Assembly: GCF_008369935.1 (NCBI RefSeq)
Contig: NZ_VTUZ01000007.1
Location: forward strand, 279,153-343,152
Direction of reading: 5' to 3'
Source of the DNA: Paraburkholderia panacisoli
GTDB lineage: Bacteria; Pseudomonadota; Gammaproteobacteria; Burkholderiales; Burkholderiaceae
Length of the DNA stretch: 64,000 nt
Shown here: in pieces, positions 27,175 through 35,043 of the stretch
Layout of the letters: each line of letters starts with the position of its first letter
How positions within the stretch are numbered: the first letter of the stretch is position 1
Translations under genes and position numbers: made by a program
Notes under the pieces: generated by a model
The model's database searches: none
What the model was told of the DNA's origin: nothing
Seen by the model: the letters and a program-made list of their open reading frames with translations, nothing else

Positions 27175-27636
27175 TCAATGCGGTGTACCGAGGCAAGCGT
27201 CGGCAACATCGACGATCGGCTCGCTGTCGGCGTGAGCTTGAGGAAACCGGTCAACGCACTTGATTTGAGCGAAGGTCCACCAGGTTCCCGGTGGATCGTG
27301 ACCCAGCCACATCACAATGGCCGCGACCTTGGTTCGCAACGCCCATTGCCGCCAGTCAGCCCCCGTTGGCGAAAAATTTCCGTGACTGTCCGTGTACAGG
27401 TTGCGGTCCAACCCGTACTGCTTCAGATAGGGCGGATTGAGGCGCTCCTCGAGCGTCGCCGGCTCGCCACGCGCGATGCCGGCTTGCGCTATTGCCTCGT
27501 CCCGGCGGAAATCGCGCACGGCATAGCCGATCACCGACAGCTCGAACAGCAATGCCCCGCCAACTGCCATGCACGTCGCAATAGTACAGAGCGAGAGCGC
27601 CCAAACTACCCGCCTTCTGGTCGTCGGTGTCTTCAT
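27175..27636 (-). CDS. Hypothetical membrane-anchored protein
   Basis: 153 residues. A basic start (KTPTTRRRR-like) leads to one membrane helix at about residues 10-35. A mostly soluble, probably periplasmic domain follows with two cysteines (IKCVD and ADACLG) and several Trp (DWRQWALRTK, MWLGHDPPGTWWTF). ATG 27636 was chosen because GGAGG lies 9 nt upstream; the GTG just before it is less well placed. No family is recognised. Part of the mltG-ygfZ accessory insert. Confidence 0.65.
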   Translation of the reverse strand: MKTPTTRRRVVWALSLCTIATCMAVGGALLFELSVIGYAVRDFRRDEAIAQAGIARGEPATLEERLNPPYLKQYGLDRNLYTDSHGNFSPTGADWRQWALRTKVAAIVMWLGHDPPGTWWTFAQIKCVDRFPQAHADSEPIVDVADACLGTPH

Positions 27637-27696
27637 CACTCTCGACCTCCTCCCGGCGTCGGGATTCAGGCTGCGTCACCGTCCGGTACGGGTGCT

Positions 27697-28119
27697 TCAG
27701 ACCCTTTGCAGAAGGTCAATGGCCTTTTCGGCATCGTCCAACGAGTCGACCGCGAGATACGCAATGAACTGCGTGCCAAGTACAGCGGCCGAGACGCCGC
27801 GGAGGTTGACCCCCCCGTCCGACAACGCCTCGGTCAATTGCGCGATGATGCCCAGCTGATCCAGACCCATTACACGGACAGAGTGAAGGCTCGGAGTGAC
27901 GCTGAACCCCACCTGTGTGGCGGCACGGATCGCACTGTCTCCCTCTAGCGGTGCAACAAATACGACCCCCTTACCCGATGCCTCCGGCGTGCGACGTGCC
28001 ACGATGAACTGCAAGTCGACACCAGCATCCCGCAAGACGCTTAATACCTTCGCAAGGCCGCCCGGCTTGTCGTCGATGGTAGCCGCCCAAACATCGATAC
28101 GTTCCACGTTCAGTTCCAT
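27697..28119 (-). CDS. ACT-domain (tandem) amino-acid-binding regulatory protein
   Basis: 140-residue stand-alone protein with two ACT-like modules: residues about 6-65 (VWAATIDDKPGGLAKVLSVL, then VDLQFIVARR) and about 75-138 (VRVMGLDQLGIIAQLTEAL, then GVNLRGVSAAVLG). ACT domains bind amino acids and typically regulate metabolism. No catalytic domain is attached. GGGAGG lies 7 nt before ATG 28119; the frame extends upstream without homology. It lies 57 bp upstream of the hypothetical membrane protein on the same strand. Confidence 0.85.
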   Translation of the reverse strand: MELNVERIDVWAATIDDKPGGLAKVLSVLRDAGVDLQFIVARRTPEASGKGVVFVAPLEGDSAIRAATQVGFSVTPSLHSVRVMGLDQLGIIAQLTEALSDGGVNLRGVSAAVLGTQFIAYLAVDSLDDAEKAIDLLQRV

Positions 28120-28479
28120 GGCAGTCCCTCCCGCCTGACGAACCTCATGAGAAAAATCTACTTCACGAACGGCGCGCAAGCAAGGTACGCAGCGTAACGC
28201 GACGACCTACGCCATTCTTTTATTGCCGCAACTTCAATCTAACCGCACTGTGACGCGGTCAAACGGGCTCGCAAGATGAGTCGGACGTTCACTGCACGCG
28301 ATCGGCGCTTTCCGTCCAACTGTCTAAGTTCAACTGCGGATTCAACCGGTCGATGCAACGATTTGCTGGAATCGCTCAGCTGGTGTATCGAAGTTTAGAG
28401 TTTTCCTTGGACGTTCGTTGAGCCGCCTTGCGACGTCACCACTTTGGCCCCGCTCCCGCTCGCAGCTACTTCCTCGCGA
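28120..28479. other. Spacer with transposase remnant
   Basis: 360 bp between the ACT-domain and MEKHLA genes. The centre carries the IS30-type transposase tail (28342-28428). The remainder (28180-28341) is uniform and has no recognisable gene; it may include residual insertion-sequence end DNA, but I cannot identify terminal inverted repeats. Confidence 0.45.
28342..28428 (-). pseudogene. IS30-family transposase remnant (C-terminal end)
   Basis: The minus-strand frame ending at the stop 28342-28344 reads RRLNERPRKTLNFDTPAERF and continues QQIVASTG. This is the characteristic end of IS30-type DDE transposases (LNxRPRKTLxxxTPAExF). Upstream of this segment the frame loses similarity and the catalytic domain is missing, so only about 30 codons of the element survive. 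It marks past transposition in this insert. Confidence 0.85.
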
Positions 28480-28938
28480 TCAAATGTCGCGCGTGCGCGG
28501 GATGACAACTGCCTGGCCGTGCAATTTGCCTTCCGCATCGAGAAGTTGCCACAGTGTCGCTTCCTCGATCATGAAGCGCCGGCCTGACTTGGTGACACGC
28601 ACGCCCTTGTAGCCCGCCTCATAGCCGAGCCGCTGTACGCGTGCGAGGAACTGCTGCCGCTCCTCGCGATTCGGGGCTTCAGCTGAGAGCCGGGACGGCA
28701 GTCGGGTGATTTCATCCCAGCTATATTCAAAGCGGCACTGCGCAGCTTTATTGCCATAAATAAAGAGCGGGTCGGGATCGGTGTTGTGCGCAAGCACTGC
28801 GAACGGTGCACTCTCATAGAGCCATTCGGTAGCTTCGGCCACCGGCATGGCCTGCGGCACTAGAGGGCGACCAAGCACCCGGGCGTAACTATCGGTAAGG
28901 AGCTCGTAGAAAGCTGGATTGCGGTGGAGTGGGATCAT
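28480..28938 (-). CDS. MEKHLA-domain protein
   Basis: 152 residues forming a single PAS-like MEKHLA domain: LLTDSYARVLGRPLVP, WLYESAPFAVLAHNTDPDPLFIYGNKAAQCRFEYSWDEI, then LPSRLSAEAPNREERQQFL and a GYKGVRVTKSGRRFMIEEATLW segment. The family is cytosolic and its function is not established. No HTH or kinase is attached. Start ATG 28938 has only a weak AGATG-type RBS. It lies in the same orientation as the cyclase and DUF4242 genes. Confidence 0.88.
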   Translation of the reverse strand: MIPLHRNPAFYELLTDSYARVLGRPLVPQAMPVAEATEWLYESAPFAVLAHNTDPDPLFIYGNKAAQCRFEYSWDEITRLPSRLSAEAPNREERQQFLARVQRLGYEAGYKGVRVTKSGRRFMIEEATLWQLLDAEGKLHGQAVVIPRTRDI

Positions 28939-29339
28939 CTAAGGCATCTCTACGGAGATCGTGGGCTCTGTGCAAAGGCGAAAGGCGTTCACGATACAGC
29001 ATCTTCAGGCGAAGTTTTCTTGCGTCCAGCGGGGGCAACGGGTGGCGACTGATCAATCTGTAGGTAAAGGGCGGACACTCCGCTATCCGGGCTTCGCAAG
29101 CGGCCAAGGACTCGGTCCGGCGCAGACCTCGCACGACCGCTGATCTCAGCAGATAAGCCAACGGCATCAACTGCCCCTCACGGGACGAAGGACCAGGCGC
29201 CACCTGATCGGCGGCGTTCAATGCATAACGGGCATCTGCGCCTTTTCAACGGCGGACATGGCCGAGGCCTTTTCGCCTTTCGGTCTCCAACACCTCAACG
29301 TTCAACCCGGCCGGCCTTAGGTAAATTGTCACGGCGCCC
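28939..29339. other. Non-coding or unidentified stretch in the insert
   Basis: 401 bp. A minus-strand frame of about 110 codons (28889-29221) overlaps the MEKHLA start and reads an arginine-rich sequence with some plausible helices (LRRTESLAACEARIAE) but no recognised family or RBS, so I do not call it a gene. Confidence 0.4.
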
Positions 29340-29597
29340 TTAATTGAACATTTCCGGCCGCAAGTCGCTCACCTCGATGATCACATCAGCCGGCAGGTTC
29401 GCCCGGCGCGCGGCGGCGCGGATGGCTTCGGCGTTGGGCGCCTCATATAGGCAATATGTCTTCTTCTTGTCCGCACTGAGGAACGAAAAAAGCCACTCGA
29501 CGCCCTCTTCGTCGTTGATCCGCCTGACAGCGTCCGCACTTTCGTTGGTGACCTCGAGCTGTTCCGCGAAGTTTCGTTCAATCATAAAACGTGGCAT
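29340..29597 (-). CDS. DUF4242 small protein (SCO4226-like)
   Basis: 85-residue alpha/beta protein: MPRFMIERNFAEQL, a central VEWLFSFLSADKKKTYCLYEAP and the C-terminal AARRANLPADVIIEVSDLRP. This matches the DUF4242 (Streptomyces SCO4226-like, nickel-binding) family. GGAGAAGCTC precedes ATG 29597. Only 57 bp separate it from the end of the large cyclase-fold gene, so the two are probably co-transcribed. This pairing with class III cyclase/AAA/TPR proteins looks deliberate but I cannot say how common it is. Confidence 0.88.
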   Translation of the reverse strand: MPRFMIERNFAEQLEVTNESADAVRRINDEEGVEWLFSFLSADKKKTYCLYEAPNAEAIRAAARRANLPADVIIEVSDLRPEMFN

Positions 29598-29654
29598 GAG
29601 CTTCTCCTCATTGGTAGGTGCTTCGCTGCGCTTCGAATCCTGCGATCGGGCGCG

Positions 29655-32600
29655 TTAGAGTCTGAGCGCCGCGCTGGCTTGAGCGCCGGCAATGCGCTCG
29701 ACGAGCGCAAACATCTTGAGTTCTTTCGCTGCAGCATCGGCCTCGGCGAGCAGATGCTGTGCCCGTTCTCTATCGTCGACTCCGTTGCGCGCTGCCAGCA
29801 TGAGTGCGTATTCGTGCCTGTCATGCGCAAGCCAGGGCCACGCGCGCAAGCGCTCGTCGATGCGCAGCCCGTATTCGAAATGCTCCTCGGCAGCGGACCA
29901 ATCGCCCAGTGCACGGGCCAGCATGCCAAGATAACGCGCCGCTGACCCGCAGCACAGCGTAAAAACAGGAACGGTGACAACCTGGTCCCGAAACGGCAGA
30001 AGAAGCGCATAGATCTGTTCGGCGTGCGCGACGTCCTGGAGCCGCGCGGCAACTTCCGCCAGATACGCCAACGTAATGAGCCGCTTGCTGTCGACGGGAA
30101 TGCCGAATTCCGATTCCACCAGCCGATCGAGATTGTCGCGGGCTTGCGCTTCGAAGCCGAGATCGCTGCAGATCAGCATGAGCCCGGGCCGCCACGCAGA
30201 GCTTCCGGAATGTTCGTCGACGAACCGCTTGAAGAGCGGCGCCACCTCGGCGAGCCGCCCTTGCTCGCGGCGTATCGTGAACATCTGCATGCCGTAGACG
30301 CCCGTTGCGAGTGTCGCGTCGACCGTCTGCGCCATCTGGAGCGACTCTCGCGCCTTGTGCTCGGCCGCGGCGAAGTCTCCGACAAGTATCGCCCGCATCG
30401 CCTGCGCACCCGTCACACACCACTTGTCGACGAAGTGCTGCCCGCTGGCGGCGATTTGCCGATACCTTTCCAGCGCACTCTCGAAGCGTTCCACCTGGCC
30501 AATCTCGAGGTAGCCAGCGAGACATCGGGCGCACGCATGACCTACGGTGTGCGCATCGCCGAGATCCTCGGCAATCCGGCTCAACTCCTGCAACACGCTT
30601 GCGCGCTCCGCAAACTTCTCCGCAGGCAACGGCCGGGCTCCGACATGCATCATCTCGCAAACCAATGCGTCGAACAGGCTCGGCAGGTCGTTCAGGCGTC
30701 TGGCGAGGGCGACAGCCTCGAGAACGAGTTCGCCCGTCGGTTTGCGCGCACCCGTCATGTGAACGGTGCGGACGAGGCGGCTCAACAGGCGACAACGTTC
30801 GACCGACTCCTGCGTGCCGACCAGCGCGAGCGCTTCTTCGAGCAATAAAAGCGACGCGTCGCCGGAGCCTTCGAGGAACGTCTCGGCGGTATCGAATCCC
30901 AACGCCGCCTGGACAAGAAAAGTTGTGAGCTTGTGTTCGCGGGCAATCTGGGCAGCCTGCCCGAACGTCGCAATCGCCTCGCGCCGCGCCAGCCTGAGTT
31001 CCGCGCCGCCTCTCGTCAGTAGCAAGGACAGCAGATGGGTGGCTCGATCGTGATCGCTGTAAGCGCATCGGTCGATCAGTTCGATCCCGCGCTGCGCGTG
31101 CGCGATAGCTTCTTCGTAGGCCGCGCCCGAATGCGCCCGCTCTCCCGCACGCTGCCAGTAACCGATTGCGCGCGCCGGCAGATCGGCCGCAGCGAAGTTC
31201 TGGGCGATCAGTTCGGGTTGCCGTTCGGCGACTTCGGGATAATGCTGCTCCAGCGCGATGGCGATCTGCGCATGGTATTGGCGGCGGCGCGCAAGCAAGA
31301 GCGATTGGTACGCAATCTCCTGGATCAATGCATGCCGGAACAGATACGTGCCTCGCCCAGCAGGCGTGCCGGAGGCCGGAACGATGATTTCCGCCGCGAC
31401 CAGGTGGTCAAGCGTTTCCTGCAATTCGTTCTCAGGCTTCGACGCAAGCAGGCTGAGCAGCTTCCTGCCGAACTCCCGTCCCACAGTGGCCGCGATCTGG
31501 GCAGTTTCCTTGACGATGGGCTCCAGCCGGTCGAGCCGCGACAACAGCGAGCCTTGCAGCGTATCCGGAATCGCAATGGTCTGTGGCGTTCCCTTTAATT
31601 CGTAGCTGACGCCTGCATCCTGCAACAGATCGCCCTGCAGAACCGTCTTGGTTAGCTCCTCGACAAAAAGCGGCACACCGTCGGTCTTGGAGAGGATCTG
31701 ATCGAGTACGAGACCCGGAAGCCTCTTTCCATCGGTCAGCCGTTCGATCATCGCGATGCAATCGTTGCGCGACAGGCGGTCGAGATTGACTTGCACGAGA
31801 TGTGGGTAGGCCCATCCTGGTTCGAACTCGGGCCGCGCGGTGAGCAGCACGAGCAGCGGCGCGGACACCAGTCGCTCGAGCAGGAGCCGGACGAACTCCT
31901 GTGAGGACGGATCGATCCAGTGCGCGTCCTCTACGACGACGAGCAACGGCTGCACGCGCGCCGATCTTTCGACGATCGTGACAAGCATGTCGAGCGTGCG
32001 CCGCTTGAATGAAGGCGATGAGGAATCGATCGCCGGATGGCGCCCGGTCGCCGGAATGCCGAGCAAGGTTCTGAGCACGAGAACCATTTCGTCGACATCG
32101 CCCCCGAGTCGTGCGACTGCCGCCTCCAGCGGTTCGAGATCCAGAGCGCTGGGCGCGTCGGGTCCGAGACCAAAGTCGCGGCGTAACCAGCGCAATACCG
32201 GCCAGAAAGGGCTGTTGCGATAGTACGGGGAACAGTGGAGCGAAACGACCGCATGGGTGTCTCCCCTGATGCTATCGCCGAATGCCCGGAGCACACGGGA
32301 TTTTCCGATTCCCGGCTCGCCGGTCAGCAGCACGCCGCGCATTTCGCCATCGACGCTCTGCTTCCAGCGCTGCCGGATCATCTCGAGTTCCACAGCCCGT
32401 CCGATGAGCGGCGTCATGCCGCGGGCTGCCTTGACTTCGAAGCGGTTAACCGCATCCGCTTGCGCGAGCACGCGCTGGACCTTAACCGGACCGGAGACGC
32501 CTTTCAGTTCCTGCCGACCGAGGTCTTCGAGCAGGAATGATCCTTCGATCAGGCGTTGCGTCGCCGGGCCCACGACGATCGCATCGGGCGGTGCGAGCGA

Positions 32601-33278
32601 TTGCAGCCTTGCCGCAACGATTGGCGCCTCGCCGACGATCGCCTGGCGGTCCAGCGTGGACCCGGCACCGATTGCCCCAACGACGACCAGCCCCGTCTCG
32701 ATGCCGATTCGTACCTGCAGGCGAACACCGTGCTCGACTTCGATGCGATCGTTGGCCTCGCGCATCGCAGTGACGACGGCGAGCGCGGCAAGTACCGCGC
32801 GCACGGCATCGTCTTCGTGTGCATTCGGGTACCCGAAATAGACGAGCAGTCCGTCACCGAGGTAAAGCGCGATGTGACCTTCATGAGCTTCTATCGCGCT
32901 GGCGCAGGCTTGATGGTAAAAGCCCAGCAGGCCTCGCATGTCCTCGGGATCGAATCGCTCGGCAAGCCCTGTTGAATCGATCAGATCGACGAACATCACC
33001 GTGAGCTGCCGTCTCTCGGCGTCGACGGCTGTGGACGTGGCTGACGCAGGCGGCTGACTTCGTTCCTTCGCATGTTGAAGCAGTCGCCGATGAATTCCCG
33101 TGCGCTCCGCAAGACCTTTGGCGAGCCGCTTGCGGTCGCCAAGCGTCAGGCCGAGTTCCTTCAACTCGTCATCGGAAAGATCGCTGAGCACGTCCCAGTC
33201 GATCCCTTCGGAGGCGAACTTCGCAGCGTGCTCACCGAGGCCGAGGTGTACCAGCCATGTCGTAAGATCGTCGGTCAT
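29655..33278 (-). CDS. SAM - class III cyclase-fold - AAA/NB-ARC-like - TPR multidomain protein
   Basis: 1207-residue cytosolic signalling protein. A SAM domain (1-60) precedes the class III nucleotide-cyclase domain (88-250) with metal aspartates D98 and D142. An AAA/STAND-type ATPase has Walker A GEPGIGKS (320-327) and VVEDAHWIDPSS as Walker B. From about 700 onward come helical TPR-like repeats (LARRRQYHAQIAIAL onward). The cyclase site is unusual: the substrate-lysine position is Leu138 and the transition-state Asn position is Ile220 (GEAPIVAARLQ), though Arg224 remains. It may therefore be a nucleotide sensor rather than a cyclase. Such proteins are common in Paraburkholderia and Bradyrhizobium; ligand unknown. 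Confidence 0.92.
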   Translation of the reverse strand: MTDDLTTWLVHLGLGEHAAKFASEGIDWDVLSDLSDDELKELGLTLGDRKRLAKGLAERTGIHRRLLQHAKERSQPPASATSTAVDAERRQLTVMFVDLIDSTGLAERFDPEDMRGLLGFYHQACASAIEAHEGHIALYLGDGLLVYFGYPNAHEDDAVRAVLAALAVVTAMREANDRIEVEHGVRLQVRIGIETGLVVVGAIGAGSTLDRQAIVGEAPIVAARLQSLAPPDAIVVGPATQRLIEGSFLLEDLGRQELKGVSGPVKVQRVLAQADAVNRFEVKAARGMTPLIGRAVELEMIRQRWKQSVDGEMRGVLLTGEPGIGKSRVLRAFGDSIRGDTHAVVSLHCSPYYRNSPFWPVLRWLRRDFGLGPDAPSALDLEPLEAAVARLGGDVDEMVLVLRTLLGIPATGRHPAIDSSSPSFKRRTLDMLVTIVERSARVQPLLVVVEDAHWIDPSSQEFVRLLLERLVSAPLLVLLTARPEFEPGWAYPHLVQVNLDRLSRNDCIAMIERLTDGKRLPGLVLDQILSKTDGVPLFVEELTKTVLQGDLLQDAGVSYELKGTPQTIAIPDTLQGSLLSRLDRLEPIVKETAQIAATVGREFGRKLLSLLASKPENELQETLDHLVAAEIIVPASGTPAGRGTYLFRHALIQEIAYQSLLLARRRQYHAQIAIALEQHYPEVAERQPELIAQNFAAADLPARAIGYWQRAGERAHSGAAYEEAIAHAQRGIELIDRCAYSDHDRATHLLSLLLTRGGAELRLARREAIATFGQAAQIAREHKLTTFLVQAALGFDTAETFLEGSGDASLLLLEEALALVGTQESVERCRLLSRLVRTVHMTGARKPTGELVLEAVALARRLNDLPSLFDALVCEMMHVGARPLPAEKFAERASVLQELSRIAEDLGDAHTVGHACARCLAGYLEIGQVERFESALERYRQIAASGQHFVDKWCVTGAQAMRAILVGDFAAAEHKARESLQMAQTVDATLATGVYGMQMFTIRREQGRLAEVAPLFKRFVDEHSGSSAWRPGLMLICSDLGFEAQARDNLDRLVESEFGIPVDSKRLITLAYLAEVAARLQDVAHAEQIYALLLPFRDQVVTVPVFTLCCGSAARYLGMLARALGDWSAAEEHFEYGLRIDERLRAWPWLAHDRHEYALMLAARNGVDDRERAQHLLAEADAAAKELKMFALVERIAGAQASAALRL

Positions 33279-33896
33279 CGCTGGATCTGTGGCATACCAA
33301 TCAGACTATGATCGGCGAGGAAACCTGACTTGTCCATGCGCCCTCGCACGCGTTCCAACGACTGCTTGATAAAGCACCATTCATGGCAGACGCGTGCGCC
33401 AGTAGTGCTTAAGTAAGAGCACCGGAAAATGCGGCAGGGCGTGCTCGTTGAAATCCGAGGGACCCTCCTGGCCGATACGGCACGAGTAGGGCCGATCTAC
33501 GAGCGTCCGCTGCAGCGGCTGGAACCGACGGTCCAATGTCCATCTTTATGCATGGGATCGAGAACGTCCGGTTCCACGACGTGCGCCGGCACCTGGGCGA
33601 ACTGGCACGTTCGGGCAGGGACGCCGCCGAATCGGTTGAAGAGTTGGTGTGCTGGGCGAAGTATGAACACGTTCTCCGGTACGCTCATCTTGCACCTGAC
33701 CATTCGACAGAACACGCCAACATGCCCGCAAGCCGGGGACAACCGGCTGCGGACTACCTGCTAGCCCTTGCTGCACAAGCCTTGGGCCTTGGCAGAGACC
33801 TCATGCAAGTAGGGCTATGCGGAACGTAGCAGGGTTGGACTGCATATAATGCTTGTTTGCCTCAGCCAAAGTCAGAATTGACTGTTCTCCGAATCC
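33279..33896. other. Right edge of the insert with integrase debris
   Basis: 618 bp without an intact gene. It contains the frameshifted recombinase end (33557-33718) and, close to ygfZ, a TATAAT hexamer at 33845-33850 that could be the ygfZ -10 element; no good -35 is seen at the right spacing. No tRNA gene is visible here that might serve as integration site. Confidence 0.5.
33557..33718 (+). pseudogene. Degenerate tyrosine recombinase (phage-type integrase), C-terminal end
   Basis: In one frame IENVRFHDVR is followed, after a shift, in a second frame by TWANWHVRAGTPPNRL, then back in the first frame by EELVCWAKYEHVLRYAHLAPDH. This is the box-II region of tyrosine integrases (F-H-D-L-R-H-T-W-A-S-W ... 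G-G-W ... R-Y-A-H-L-A-P) including the nucleophile tyrosine. One inserted base near 33587 and a lost base near 33637 break the reading frame. No N-terminal part is found. Confidence 0.85.
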
Positions 33897-34955
33897 ATGA
33901 ACACACCGCTCGCTACCGCTTCAGGCACCCCCTCAGGTACACAGTCCGGCACACCTTCGCTGGCCGTGCTGCCGCGTCCGTCGGCCGATGAATTCGATGC
34001 CGTGCTCGAGCACGGCGCCTACATGCCGCTCACGCAATTCGGCGTGATCGATGCGACCGGCGACGAGGCGGCGAGCTTCCTGCACGGCCAACTGACCAAC
34101 GACACCCAGCATCTGGACGCCGCCCACGCGCGTCTTGCCGGCTACTGCTCGGCGAAGGGCCGTCTGCTGGCGTCGTTCCTGACGTGGCGCAGCGGCGACA
34201 CGATTCGCCTGCTGGTGTCGAAAGACGTGCAGGCGGCGGCGCAGAAGCGGCTCTCCATGTTCATCCTGCGCGCCAAGGCGAAGCTGGTCGACGCCAGCGG
34301 CGAACTCGCCGTGGTCGGTCTTGCCGGCGACGTGCGTCGCGCGCTGTCCGGCGTGTTCGACGCGCTGCCCGACGGCGTGCACGTGCAGGTGGACGGCACG
34401 GCGGGCTCGCTGATCCGCGTGCCGGATGCGCTGCAACGGCTGCGCTATCTGTGGATCGGCCCGAAGGCGCAGGTCGAGGCGCTGCTGCCCTCGCTCGACG
34501 ACAAACTCAAGCGCGTGTCGCCGGCAGTGTGGGACTGGCTCGACATCCGCGCGGGCGAGCCGCGCATCACGCAGCCGGTGGTCGAACAGTTCGTGCCGCA
34601 GATGGTCAACTTCGACGTGCTCGGCGCGGTGAATTTCCGCAAGGGCTGCTATCCCGGCCAGGAAGTGGTCGCGCGCAGCCAGTATCGCGGCACGATCAAG
34701 CGGCGCACGTCGCTCGCCAACGTGCCAGGCGAACTGGCAAACGTGCGGCCCGGCACGGAACTGTTCCACTCGGACGATCCGGGGCAGCCGTGCGGGATGA
34801 TCGTGAACGCGGCGTCGGCGCAAGGCGATGGGGTCGATCTGCTGGTCGAGATCAAGCTGGCGTCGCTCGAAGGCGGCTCGGTGCATCTGGGCGCACCCGA
34901 TGGCCCGGCGCTGCGCTTCCTCGCGCTGCCCTACGGCTTGCCGACCGAGGTTTGA
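33897..34955 (+). CDS. ygfZ: Folate-binding Fe-S cluster repair protein YgfZ
   Basis: 352-residue cytosolic GcvT-like protein that uses tetrahydrofolate to assist maturation or repair of Fe-S enzymes. Visible features are the LTQFGVIDATGDEAASFLHGQLTND N-terminal domain, the hallmark KGCYPGQEVVARSQYRGTIKR (with the conserved Cys) near residue 250, and a C-terminal barrel. A Ser/Thr/Gly-rich leader of about 20 residues precedes the domain. The gene is closed by the hairpin at 34971-34996 and is divergent from mltG, with a 7-kb insert between. Confidence 0.95.
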   Translation: MNTPLATASGTPSGTQSGTPSLAVLPRPSADEFDAVLEHGAYMPLTQFGVIDATGDEAASFLHGQLTNDTQHLDAAHARLAGYCSAKGRLLASFLTWRSGDTIRLLVSKDVQAAAQKRLSMFILRAKAKLVDASGELAVVGLAGDVRRALSGVFDALPDGVHVQVDGTAGSLIRVPDALQRLRYLWIGPKAQVEALLPSLDDKLKRVSPAVWDWLDIRAGEPRITQPVVEQFVPQMVNFDVLGAVNFRKGCYPGQEVVARSQYRGTIKRRTSLANVPGELANVRPGTELFHSDDPGQPCGMIVNAASAQGDGVDLLVEIKLASLEGGSVHLGAPDGPALRFLALPYGLPTEV

Positions 34956-34970
34956 CACCTTCCATCACGC

Positions 34971-34996
34971 AAAGCGGCGCAAGCAGGCGCCGCTTT
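34971..34996 (+). terminator. Rho-independent terminator of ygfZ
   Basis: Ten-bp stem AAAGCGGCGC/GCGCCGCTTT with 6-nt loop AAGCAG, followed by T-rich sequence, 16 bp after the ygfZ stop. Confidence 0.85.
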
Positions 34997-35043
34997 TTGC
35001 TGACCCCTGCAACGCCGACGCTCTCACCGGGAGACGCTCCCCG

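Noticed and set aside
28889..29221. 110-codon minus-strand frame between MEKHLA and DUF4242 genes
   Set aside because: Overlaps the MEKHLA start, no RBS, no recognisable family.
33822..33850. Full sigma-70 promoter for ygfZ
   Set aside because: TATAAT at 33845-33850 is good but no -35 hexamer is seen at 16-18 bp, so only a possible -10 is mentioned.
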